DNA of 64,000 nt, taken from the NCBI RefSeq assembly GCF_030944405.1, contig NZ_CP132339.1:248001-312000 (forward strand). Reading direction: 5' to 3'. Shown piece after piece: positions 48,533 through 55,937 of the stretch (positions are counted from its first letter, which is position 1; every line of letters begins with the position of its first letter). Made by a program: the position numbers and the translations under genes. The stretch is from Janthinobacterium sp. J1-1. GTDB taxonomy: Bacteria; Pseudomonadota; Gammaproteobacteria; Burkholderiales; Burkholderiaceae_D. The notes beneath the pieces are model-generated. The model did no database searches. It saw only the letters and a program-made list of their open reading frames with translations, and had not been told where the DNA came from.

Positions 48533-49929
48533 TGAATCAGAAAACCCTTGCCTTTCCCCTCGTGACGCTGCTGCTGGCCGGCTGCGCCGTCAGCCCGGCC
48601 TACGTCACGCCGGAGACGCCAACGATCACGCTGGCAAGCCCGCAACAAGCGCAGTTCAAGCCCGCTGGCGATGTCGCCGGCAGCACGCCATGGTGGACTT
48701 TTTTTGATGATGCGCTGCTCACGCAACTGATCGCCGGCGCGCTGGCGCACAACCGCGATATCGCGCAGGCGCAAGCCAGTCTGCTGGCCGCGCGCGCCGT
48801 GTTCGACGCGCGGGAACTCGACCGGCTGCCCGCCGTTACCGGCCAGGCCGGCTGGCAGCGCAAGGTGGAACAAACCGCGCCCGGGACACGCAGTGCCATG
48901 GCCAGCACGCGGCTCGGTCTCGATGCGCGCTGGGAGCTCGACCTGTTTGGCCGCCTGGGCCATGTCAGCCGCTCGGCGCAGGCGCGCGCCGACGCCGCGC
49001 AAGCCGATCTGCGCCAGGCGCAACTGGTGATCGCGGCCGAGGTGACGCGCAATTACTATGAGGCGCTGGGCGACCGGCAAGGCCTGGTGCTGGCACAAGC
49101 GCAGGTGGACAGCTGGCGCGAAACGGTGGCCCTGATCGATGCACGCCTGGCGGCCGGCAGCGGCCTGCCGGAAGAGCGGCAAAACGCGCTGGCCAACCTG
49201 GCGCGCAGCGAGGCGGCGCTGCCGCCCTTGCAGGCGCATTTACGCCAGGCGGGGTACCGGCTCGATGTGCTTGGCGGCCAGGCGCCGGGAACCACCACGC
49301 TGCTCTTGAACGCCCCTGCGGCGGCGCCGCTGGCGGGCCAGCTGCCGCTGGGCGACGTCAACCGGTTGATCAGGCAGCGGCCCGACGTAGTACGCGCAGA
49401 GCGTCTGCTGGCCGCCTCCAGCGAGGACGTGGGTGCGGCCACGGCCGACCTGTATCCGAGGCTCAGCCTGGGCGGCTTTCTCGGCTTTTTTGCGCTGCGC
49501 GGCAGCAGTGTATTGGACGGCGGCGCGCGCGCATTCGACGTGGCGCCGACCATCAGCCATCCGGCTTTTCAACTGGGTAGCGCCAGGGCCCGCGTGCGCG
49601 GCACGCAGGCGGTGGCGCAAGGCGCGCTGGCCGGCTATGAACAGGCGCTGTTGCTGGCCCAGGAAGAGGTGGAAAACGCCGTCACGCAGCTGGCGGAAAA
49701 TCAAACCCGGCTGGCGTCCTTGCTACAATCGGCACGCCACGCCAGCGCCGCGCTGCGGATCGCCGGCACGCGTTATCAGGCGGGCGCCGGCAGCTACCAG
49801 GCGGTGCTGGAAAACCAGCGCGCGCTGTACGAGATCCGGCGCGAGGCGCTGCAGTCGGAAACCGCGTCCTACACCACTGCGGTCGCGTTGTACCAGGCGC
49901 TGGGATGGGGGCTATCGCATAATTTCTGA
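48529..49929 (+). CDS. RND outer membrane lipoprotein channel (NodT/OprM family)
   Basis: Outer membrane factor of 466 residues with lipobox LLAGC (C19 or C20) followed by AVSPAYVTPETP. Two outer-efflux-protein repeats carry the coiled-coil helices (ALAHNRDIAQAQASLLAARA and DVNRLIRQRPDVVRAERLLAA, quoted in part). It completes the tripartite efflux system with the two preceding genes; its start codon overlaps the end of the pump gene. No sign of damage. The following gene has its own ribosome site and is unrelated. Confidence 0.93.
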   Translation: MMNQKTLAFPLVTLLLAGCAVSPAYVTPETPTITLASPQQAQFKPAGDVAGSTPWWTFFDDALLTQLIAGALAHNRDIAQAQASLLAARAVFDARELDRLPAVTGQAGWQRKVEQTAPGTRSAMASTRLGLDARWELDLFGRLGHVSRSAQARADAAQADLRQAQLVIAAEVTRNYYEALGDRQGLVLAQAQVDSWRETVALIDARLAAGSGLPEERQNALANLARSEAALPPLQAHLRQAGYRLDVLGGQAPGTTTLLLNAPAAAPLAGQLPLGDVNRLIRQRPDVVRAERLLAASSEDVGAATADLYPRLSLGGFLGFFALRGSSVLDGGARAFDVAPTISHPAFQLGSARARVRGTQAVAQGALAGYEQALLLAQEEVENAVTQLAENQTRLASLLQSARHASAALRIAGTRYQAGAGSYQAVLENQRALYEIRREALQSETASYTTAVALYQALGWGLSHNF

Positions 49930-49946
49930 ACCACGGAGGAGACACG

Positions 49947-50522
49947 ATGTTTGAACAGGCGAGCTGGTTGAACCAGCCGGAAAAATGGTCGCTTGAAAAC
50001 GGCACCTTGCGCGTCACCAGCGACGACAAGACCGACTTCTGGCGCAAGACCAGCTATGGTTTTATCCGCGACAGCGGCCACTTTTTCGGCGTGGCCACCG
50101 ATGGTGATTTCACGGCCCAGGTGCATGTGGCCGGGCACTACGCCACCCTGTACGACCAGGCCGGGCTGATGGCGCGCATCGACGCGGAAAACTGGATCAA
50201 GTGCGGCGTCGAATTCTCCGACGATCAGCTGTGGCTCAGCACCGTGCTGACGGTCGATACATCCGACTGGGCCGTGAGCGCCGCGCCGGCCATGCCGGAC
50301 GGTTTCTGGCTGCGCGTGACCGTCAGCGAGGGCGTGATACGGGTGCAGTATTCGGTCGACGGAAAAGTGTGGCCGCTGCTGCGCCTGGCGCCGTTTCCGG
50401 TCGCCGCGCGCTACCTGGTGGGCCCCATGTGCTGCACGCCGGAACGCGGTGGGCTGGCAGTGGAGTTTTCACAGTGGACGGTGGGTCCGGCGGTGGCCAG
50501 GGATTTGCATGATCTGAGCTGA
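49947..50522 (+). CDS. DUF1349 (concanavalin-like) domain protein
   Basis: Soluble protein of 191 residues covering one DUF1349 domain, a beta-sandwich of the concanavalin/LamG type. Typical pieces are KTDFWRKTSYGFIRDSGHFF, YDQAGLMARIDAENWIKCGVEF and RVQYSVDGKVWPLLRLAPFP. No signal peptide, so cytoplasmic. Homologues occur widely as single genes of unknown role, some yeast and bacterial members being linked with sugar or potassium physiology without firm proof. GGAGGAGA lies 8 bp before the ATG. A palindromic repeat begins 9 bp after its stop. Confidence 0.87.
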   Translation: MFEQASWLNQPEKWSLENGTLRVTSDDKTDFWRKTSYGFIRDSGHFFGVATDGDFTAQVHVAGHYATLYDQAGLMARIDAENWIKCGVEFSDDQLWLSTVLTVDTSDWAVSAAPAMPDGFWLRVTVSEGVIRVQYSVDGKVWPLLRLAPFPVAARYLVGPMCCTPERGGLAVEFSQWTVGPAVARDLHDLS

Positions 50523-50530
50523 ATCTGCGC

Positions 50531-50580
50531 CAACAATATTGTCGGATTACGCGCGGCTGCGCCGCGCTAATCCGACCTAC
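50531..50580. repeat. Palindromic intergenic repeat, copy 4
   Basis: CAACAATATTG leader (also a perfect palindrome), then GTCGGATTA, an inner GCGCGGC / GCCGCGC pair, and TAATCCGAC followed by CTAC. It lies between the DUF1349 gene and a convergent small gene and could act as a bidirectional end of transcription. Same family as the repeats near 6.1, 20.3 and 32.9 kb. Confidence 0.88.
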
Positions 50581-50603
50581 TGATCTGCGCCCTGCGATTG
50601 CTT

Positions 50604-50948
50604 TTATTCGTGCACATTCAACGAGCGGTGGATATCTTTCGACTCGTTGCGCCCTGGCCGGTCGTCCAGCAGCTTGCCCGCTTCGCTTTGCGGCTGCTGG
50701 CCCGAGCCCTTGACGTTGGCGTGGCTGTCGGGCTGGCCCAGGGTGGGCATGTTTTCCTGCTCGATCGCGGTCGGTCCGCTCTCGCGCGTGATCACGTCGT
50801 TGGCCCAGTGGCCGCTATTGGCGGTGCCGCTGGCGATCTTGCCGCCGCCCTGGTTGGCATACGGGTCGCCGGCGGCCTTGTCGGCGTCGGTCTTGTCCAT
50901 GCGGCTGTTGCGGGCCTGGTCCGATTCGGGTTTGATGGTCTCGCTCAT
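50604..50948 (-). CDS. Small hydrophilic protein, unknown function
   Basis: A 114-residue protein very rich in Gly, Asp, Asn, Lys and Gln, without hydrophobic segments and probably unfolded. I do not recognise a named domain; such short hydrophilic proteins in related genomes are often annotated as hypothetical or stress-related. The ATG at 50948 is well supported by AGGAGA upstream; the frame remains open for another 49 codons but without ribosome signals. It stands alone between repeat copy 4 and a SnoaL-like gene. Confidence 0.75.
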   Translation of the reverse strand: MSETIKPESDQARNSRMDKTDADKAAGDPYANQGGGKIASGTANSGHWANDVITRESGPTAIEQENMPTLGQPDSHANVKGSGQQPQSEAGKLLDDRPGRNESKDIHRSLNVHE

Positions 50949-51061
50949 GGCTGATCTCCTGTCAAGGGACGCTAAAAGAGGTGATCTTAGGCCGAAGAGC
51001 GCTCCAGCGTACCCGGCGCACGTCTTGCGCTGCTGTAGGAAAACACCGCGTGTGCAGCGCT

Positions 51062-51460
51062 TCACACCATCCAGGTTTCGTGCAGATGGCGCCACAACAG
51101 CCGTCCATCGGGCATGTTCTCATACACGACTGTCGACCATCGTTCGGTACTGTCCAGGCCCGGCTGCGACTGAATTTCGCGATAACTGACCACGGCGCCA
51201 GCGCTGCTTTGCTGCAGCAGCGCCAGCTCGCTGATCTGCATCTGCAATCCCGGCCGGCTGCCTGCGGCAGCGGTAAAAAAAGCCGTCAGGCCGGCGATAT
51301 CCAGTTGTTTTCCGGACGGCGCGATCATGGAAAAACCGGGCGAAAAACGCGCCAGCAAACCGGCGCATTTTTCTGCTTCCTTTTCTGCGCCGGCGAGCCA
51401 GTCGCGTATCAGCATGTGGGTGTATAAAACGTCGTCAAAATAGCGGTTCGATGCAGTCAT
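51062..51460 (-). CDS. SnoaL/NTF2-like (DUF4440-type) protein
   Basis: Protein of 132 residues with the cone-shaped NTF2 fold pattern: N-terminal helices (LIRDWLAGAEKEAEKCAGLLARF), then beta strands ending in ERWSTVVYENMPDGRLLWRHLHETWMV (quoted in part as two ends). Such proteins serve as small isomerases, hydrolases or polyketide tailoring proteins, or have no known activity. It overlaps the end of the MFS exporter gene by 4 bp (ATGA) and is thus co-translated with it. Confidence 0.82.
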   Translation of the reverse strand: MTASNRYFDDVLYTHMLIRDWLAGAEKEAEKCAGLLARFSPGFSMIAPSGKQLDIAGLTAFFTAAAGSRPGLQMQISELALLQQSSAGAVVSYREIQSQPGLDSTERWSTVVYENMPDGRLLWRHLHETWMV

Positions 51461-52692
51461 TTCGTCTTCTCCAGTAAATCTAGAACAGCGCGGTTATCGA
51501 TGCGCAAACACAGCGCCAGCGGCAGCACCACCGAGGCCGCCGCCAGCGCAAAACACAGCTGAAAAACCGGCATGGCGCGCGCGTCTTCGGCGGTCACGCC
51601 ATGCGCGGCCAGCAGCATCTCGAGCAGCGCGCTGGCCAGCACGGCGCCGAGGCAAAACCCGAGCTGGCGGTTGATGTTCCAGATGGCGCTGGCCTGGCTC
51701 AAATCGCTGTCCGGCGTGCGCAGGAAGGCCGTGCTTTGCGCCGTGCTGCTGCACAAGCCACCGCCAAAACCCATCAGGGCATAGGCTGCCGCCAGCAGGA
51801 AAAGCTGGCGGCCGGTATCGACCCACGCCAGCGTCAGGATGCCGGCCGCCTGCAGCAGCGCGCCGGCGAAAAACAGCGGCCGCGGCCCCACGCGGCGGTA
51901 GCTTTTTCCCGTCAGGGCAATCGCGCAAAATGACGCCAGCGCCCAAGGCAGCATCAGCGCGCCGGCGCCGGCGGCCGACATGCCCAGGATCCCTTGCAAA
52001 TACAAGGTGGCCAGCAGGCTGACGCCCATGAACACGCCCGGCACCAGCAGATACACCAGCATCGACACGCGCAACAGCGGTTCGCCGATCAGGCGCAGAT
52101 TGAGCATCGAGGCGAACGGGCGCAGCGCTGCACGCGGCGAATCAGGCTGCAGCCAGCGGACGGCCAGCAGCAGCGCCAGCGCCGCCAGCGGGGCGTTCAG
52201 GTAAAAAATCCAGCGCCACGACAGGCCATCGACGATCATGCCACCGATGGCCGGCGACAGCGCCGGCGCCAGCAAGCCCACCAGCATGATCACGGACGAC
52301 AGTCCAGGGCGCTCGGCAGGGCGGTACAGCCGGTAGGTCATGCTTTGCCCCAGCGGGATCAACAGGCCGCCCCCCAGGCCCTGCAGCGCGCGCCAGGCGA
52401 TCAGCGCGCCGATCGAATCGGCCTGTCCGGCAGCAATACTTGCAAAGAAAAAAGTTAGCAAAGACGCTATAAAGACGGTTTTGCTGCCATAATAAGCAGC
52501 AAGTCGCGCACTGAAGGGCATCACGACAGTCAGGCCGGCGATATATGCGGTGCTGATCCAGCCCAGCTGCGCCACCGAGGCATGCAGCGCGCGGCCGATG
52601 TCGGGATAGGCCACGCTGGTGATGAACATGTTGACCAGGTCGATGAAAAAGCCCAGCAGGTAAATGGCGGCGACCTGTTTGCGGTAGTCCAT
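51457..52692 (-). CDS. MFS drug-exporter-type transporter
   Basis: Transporter of 411 residues with about twelve helices. LGWISTAYIAGLTVVMPFSARLAAYYGSKTVF (ends quoted: LGWISTAYIAGL and YGSKTVF) and RALQGLGGGLLIPLGQSM resemble the DHA2/EmrB drug:proton antiporters, but it is shorter than the 14-helix type. The ATG at 52692 gives an N-terminus MDYRKQVAAIYLLGFF that enters the first helix at once; an in-frame ATG at 52743 is an alternative. Coupled to a SnoaL-like gene and divergent from a LysR gene. Confidence 0.86.
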   Translation of the reverse strand: MDYRKQVAAIYLLGFFIDLVNMFITSVAYPDIGRALHASVAQLGWISTAYIAGLTVVMPFSARLAAYYGSKTVFIASLLTFFFASIAAGQADSIGALIAWRALQGLGGGLLIPLGQSMTYRLYRPAERPGLSSVIMLVGLLAPALSPAIGGMIVDGLSWRWIFYLNAPLAALALLLAVRWLQPDSPRAALRPFASMLNLRLIGEPLLRVSMLVYLLVPGVFMGVSLLATLYLQGILGMSAAGAGALMLPWALASFCAIALTGKSYRRVGPRPLFFAGALLQAAGILTLAWVDTGRQLFLLAAAYALMGFGGGLCSSTAQSTAFLRTPDSDLSQASAIWNINRQLGFCLGAVLASALLEMLLAAHGVTAEDARAMPVFQLCFALAAASVVLPLALCLRIDNRAVLDLLEKTK

Positions 52693-52820
52693 GGTGCTTC
52701 CGAATGGCAAAGCGCAATCTTGCGGCCTGGCCGCGATTTGCATAAGGCCATGCTTGCGATTACACTGTCAAAAATATTTTGACATTCCTTTGAAACCCGC
52801 ATGTTTCCACACTTTTATCC

Positions 52821-53732
52821 ATGATCAGTCTTGACCGCCTCGGGATTTTTATCGCCATTGTCGATGCCGGATCGCTGACCGCCGCGGCCGCCGTGCTGGG
52901 GCAAAGCAAGGCCGTCGTCAGCTTCAACCTGAAGCAGCTGGAGGCGGAACTGGGGGTATCGCTGCTCACGCGCAGCACCCGCAGCCTGGCGCTGACCGAT
53001 GTGGGCCGGCGTTTTTACGAGGACTGCCAGCGCGTGCTGGGCGAAGCGCATGGCGCGATCGAAACGGCGCGCCAGGGCCACCAGGGACTGCGCGGCACGC
53101 TGCGCATCACCACCACGGTCGAATACGGCCAGCGCACCGTCGTGCCCGCGCTGATCGCGTTCGCGGGCGTGCATCCGCAACTGCAGATCCAGCATTCGTC
53201 ATCGTCCTCGCACGAAGACCTGATCTCGGGCCGCTATGACCTGGCGATCCGCATGGGGCAGCTGAACGATTCGAGCTACCGCGCGGCGCTGGTGGAAAAC
53301 TACGCGATCTGGCCCGTCGCCTCGCCCGCCTACCTGGCCAGCCTGCCCGCAAAAGGCATCGCCACGCTGCAGGACCTGCAGCGCGCACGCTGGCTGGCGC
53401 ATGGCAGGCTGGCCACGCCCTTGCGCTGGCAGGTGCGGACGCCGGAGGGAGAGGTCGCGTTTGCAGCCGAACAGGACACCATGATCGAATCGGACTCCGC
53501 CTCGGCGCTGCTCGCTTTTGCGCTGGGCGGCTGCGGCGTGGCGCTGCTGCCGCGGTGGCAGGTGGCAGCGGACGTGCGGGCAGGGCGTTTGCGCCACCTG
53601 TTGCCCGAGGTGATATTTCCGCAGCAGGGTGTGTATGCCGTGTATCCGGACAGCCGGCATATTGCCGAGAAGGTGCGCGCCTTTATCGACTTCCTGCGCG
53701 AGTTCGTGGGGGCTCCCCTCTCTTCCACGTGA
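52821..53732 (+). CDS. LysR family transcription regulator
   Basis: LysR protein of 303 residues: winged helix at 1-60 (GIFIAIVDAGSLTAAAAVLG, KAVVSFNLKQLEAELGVSLL), then a LysR substrate-binding domain (GRYDLAIRMGQLNDSSYRA, FALGGCGVALLPRW). The CrgA-like branch with frequent S/T in the linker. Divergent from the MFS exporter; likely controls it in response to an unknown small molecule. The 3' end overlaps a degenerate parS-like sequence (53721-53736). Confidence 0.9.
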   Translation: MISLDRLGIFIAIVDAGSLTAAAAVLGQSKAVVSFNLKQLEAELGVSLLTRSTRSLALTDVGRRFYEDCQRVLGEAHGAIETARQGHQGLRGTLRITTTVEYGQRTVVPALIAFAGVHPQLQIQHSSSSSHEDLISGRYDLAIRMGQLNDSSYRAALVENYAIWPVASPAYLASLPAKGIATLQDLQRARWLAHGRLATPLRWQVRTPEGEVAFAAEQDTMIESDSASALLAFALGGCGVALLPRWQVAADVRAGRLRHLLPEVIFPQQGVYAVYPDSRHIAEKVRAFIDFLREFVGAPLSST

Positions 53733-53736
53733 AACA
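53721..53736. other. Degenerate parS-like sequence
   Basis: TCTTCCACGTGAAACA agrees with the parS consensus TGTTTCACGTGAAACA at 14 of 16 bases, with the whole right half intact. It overlaps the last codons of the LysR gene, so coding constraint may explain part of it. Listed because a better match lies 4.0 kb away. Confidence 0.3.
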
Positions 53737-53881
53737 ATTCCCGCACGGCAAAGGAACGACGTCCCGCTGTTTTTCGTCCTAGACTAGTGCCATGACTGCA
53801 GACGCTGCCTTTTACCAAAAGGCAGGCTGCGGCTACGGCGAATGATGCACTTACCTTATCCCTTACCGATCGGAGACCATC

Positions 53882-54841
53882 ATGGCACAGACTTTGGCAG
53901 CAGTATTCGACAACCGCGCATCGGCCGAAAGCGCACGGCAAAAATTGATCGCCTCGGGCTTCGGCAGCGAGCGCATCCGTCTCAACGACGCGGCCAGCGA
54001 CTATAGCGGCGCGCCCTCGGCCACCTCGACCGTCGCCAATACCACCGGACGCGACGACGACGGCTTTGTCGCCAGCATCAAGCATTTCTTTGCGGACCTG
54101 TTCGGCAGCCATGAAGACCGCTATGTGTATGCGGAAGCCGTCTCGCGCGGCCACGTGGTGCTGACCCTGGAAAGCGCCAGCGACGCGGAGATCGACCGCG
54201 CCAGCGATATCGTGGAAGACTTCGGTCCGCTCAATATCGAAGAGCACAGCGAGCAGTGGCGCGCCGGCGGCTGGAGCCGCGACGACAGCACCACCGGCGC
54301 GGGCTATGCCGGCGGCAGCACGGGCAACCTCAGCGGCAGTAGCGCCGCCAACCTGCAATCGCAGTCGCAGGCGGGCAGCCTGTCGCAGCAGGCCACGCCG
54401 CTGGGCGCGGGCGCCGAACTGGGCATCAATCCTGCCGTTCCTGTCGGTAACCTCAGCCAGTCATCGGCGGCCTCGCAGCAGTTCGCCCGCGACGACACGC
54501 CGGACTTCATTCAACCGGGTGGCGCGACCAGCCTGGGCGGCACGCGCAATGTGCGCAGCTACCCGCGCGTCGATACCCTGTCGAACGATATCGTCGACGA
54601 CGAGCAGTACTACCGCAGCCACTGGGATTCGACCTACCTGAGCACCGGCGCGCGTTTCGAGGACTACGATCCGGCCTACCGCTATGGCCGCTCGATGGCG
54701 GGCAGCGACAGCTATCGCGGCCGTCCATGGGACGAAGTGGAACCCGACCTGCGCAGCAACTGGGAGCATACCTACCCGCAGTCGGCCTGGGAAAACTTCA
54801 AGGATGCCGTGCGCCATGGCTGGAACCGGTTGACGTCGTAA
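53882..54841 (+). CDS. Stress-type protein with YflT-like N-terminal domain
   Basis: Protein of 319 residues in three parts. Residues 1-120 resemble the general-stress-protein 17M (YflT) domain (TLAAVFDNRASAESARQKLI, ASGFGSERIRL, YVYAEAVSRGHVVLTLES). Residues about 135-210 are a low-complexity Ser/Gly/Gln/Ala stretch. The C-terminal ~90 residues are rich in Tyr, Trp, Asp and Arg (YYRSHWDSTY, SWENF-type WENFKDAVRHGWNRL), a pattern seen in several proteobacterial hypothetical stress proteins. No signal peptide. Function unknown. Monocistronic, ended by a strong hairpin at 54853. Confidence 0.78.
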   Translation: MAQTLAAVFDNRASAESARQKLIASGFGSERIRLNDAASDYSGAPSATSTVANTTGRDDDGFVASIKHFFADLFGSHEDRYVYAEAVSRGHVVLTLESASDAEIDRASDIVEDFGPLNIEEHSEQWRAGGWSRDDSTTGAGYAGGSTGNLSGSSAANLQSQSQAGSLSQQATPLGAGAELGINPAVPVGNLSQSSAASQQFARDDTPDFIQPGGATSLGGTRNVRSYPRVDTLSNDIVDDEQYYRSHWDSTYLSTGARFEDYDPAYRYGRSMAGSDSYRGRPWDEVEPDLRSNWEHTYPQSAWENFKDAVRHGWNRLTS

Positions 54842-54852
54842 GCCGGTTCCCA

Positions 54853-54886
54853 AAGAGCGCTGACGCTGTGCAGTGTCAGCGCTCTT
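54853..54886. terminator. Bidirectional terminator between stress gene and nadM
   Basis: Perfect 12-bp stem AAGAGCGCTGAC / GTCAGCGCTCTT (54853-54864, 54875-54886) with a 10-base loop. It starts 11 bp after the stress gene stop. Its right arm contains the nadM stop codon (54876-54878), so the structure is partly coding for nadM. Confidence 0.8.
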
Positions 54887-55937
54887 CGTGCGTCAGCTTC
54901 AAGAAGTGATTCAGGATATGAAAATGATCCTCGAAAAACTCTTCCTCCATCGACGGCAGTGAGGCCAGCGGCAGCCACCGGGCCAGCGCCGCGTCGTCGG
55001 CTGCGGAAACCTCGGGCAGCTGGCTGGTCTGCAGGTTGAAATGGTGGGCGTGCGTGATGGTGCGCCCGCGCTGGCTGCGGTCGGGGTGGTCGAACACGGC
55101 CACGCCGACCAGCGCTTCTTCCAGGGTCGGCGCCAGCACGCCCAGCTGCGTTTCTTCCGCCAACTCCCTGATCGCACCCTGCAGCAGGCGTTCGCGCGGC
55201 TCCAGGAAGCCGCCCGGCAGCGCCCACAAATCCTTGCCCGGATAACCGCCGCGTTTCACCAGCAGCACATGGCCGCCGGTCTGCACCAGCGCGTCGACGG
55301 TGCTGAAGATCGGCGCATACGGCGCCGTGCGCCAGCGCGTCTTGTAGGCTTCGATGGCGCGGTGCTCCTGCACCAGCGGCGCATACCACGGCAGCATGGT
55401 CCAGGCTTTCAGGTACTGGGCGATCGCCTTCGGCAGCAGCTGCGCCAGCGCGCCCAGCGACACGTCGACATCTTCCGCTTCGAACAGCACCTTGCGGATC
55501 GCCGTGGCGCCGATCGGGGCGCCGGCGTCGATCTCCTGGTTCAGCATCTGCCACTGCGGAAAATGGTGCAGATAATAGCTGGTGGCGTCCTTGAAGCAGG
55601 CCACCAGGGCCACGCGCGAGGCTGGCACGGCAGCGGCCACCTTGCGGCGCACGCTGTCGGCCCACAGGCCATCGTCGTAGTAATCACGCACGGCCACGTA
55701 GTGCACGCGCTCGCGCTGCGCCTCGGGCAGGCTGGCGGCGATCATGGCGGCCCGTTCCTGCCACGTAAACGGGTTCTTCGGGCTGCGCGCATGGAAAGCC
55801 GAGCCGAGCACGACCACTACCTGCGCGGCGCTGGCCAGCGCCGCCTGCAGCAGGCCAGCGTGGCCGCTGTGGAATGGCTGGAAACGGCCGATCAATACCG
55901 CACAGTCAAAGGCAGGGGGGGAATGTACTGGGCTCAT
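54876..55937 (-). CDS. nadM: Bifunctional NMN adenylyltransferase/Nudix hydrolase
   Basis: Fusion protein of 353 residues. The N-terminal domain is a nucleotidyltransferase with GRFQPFHSGH (HxGH at 23-26) and the C-terminal ISxxT-like GATAIRKVLF, expected to make NAD from nicotinamide mononucleotide and ATP. The C-terminal domain is a Nudix hydrolase (ALPGGFLEPRE and RELAEETQLG), thought to remove ADP-ribose or damaged nucleotides. The same fusion (NadM-Nudix) is known from Synechocystis and Francisella-type salvage. Its start overlaps the nadE stop (ATGA), linking two late steps of NAD synthesis. Confidence 0.93.
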   Translation of the reverse strand: MSPVHSPPAFDCAVLIGRFQPFHSGHAGLLQAALASAAQVVVVLGSAFHARSPKNPFTWQERAAMIAASLPEAQRERVHYVAVRDYYDDGLWADSVRRKVAAAVPASRVALVACFKDATSYYLHHFPQWQMLNQEIDAGAPIGATAIRKVLFEAEDVDVSLGALAQLLPKAIAQYLKAWTMLPWYAPLVQEHRAIEAYKTRWRTAPYAPIFSTVDALVQTGGHVLLVKRGGYPGKDLWALPGGFLEPRERLLQGAIRELAEETQLGVLAPTLEEALVGVAVFDHPDRSQRGRTITHAHHFNLQTSQLPEVSAADDAALARWLPLASLPSMEEEFFEDHFHILNHFLKLTHEER

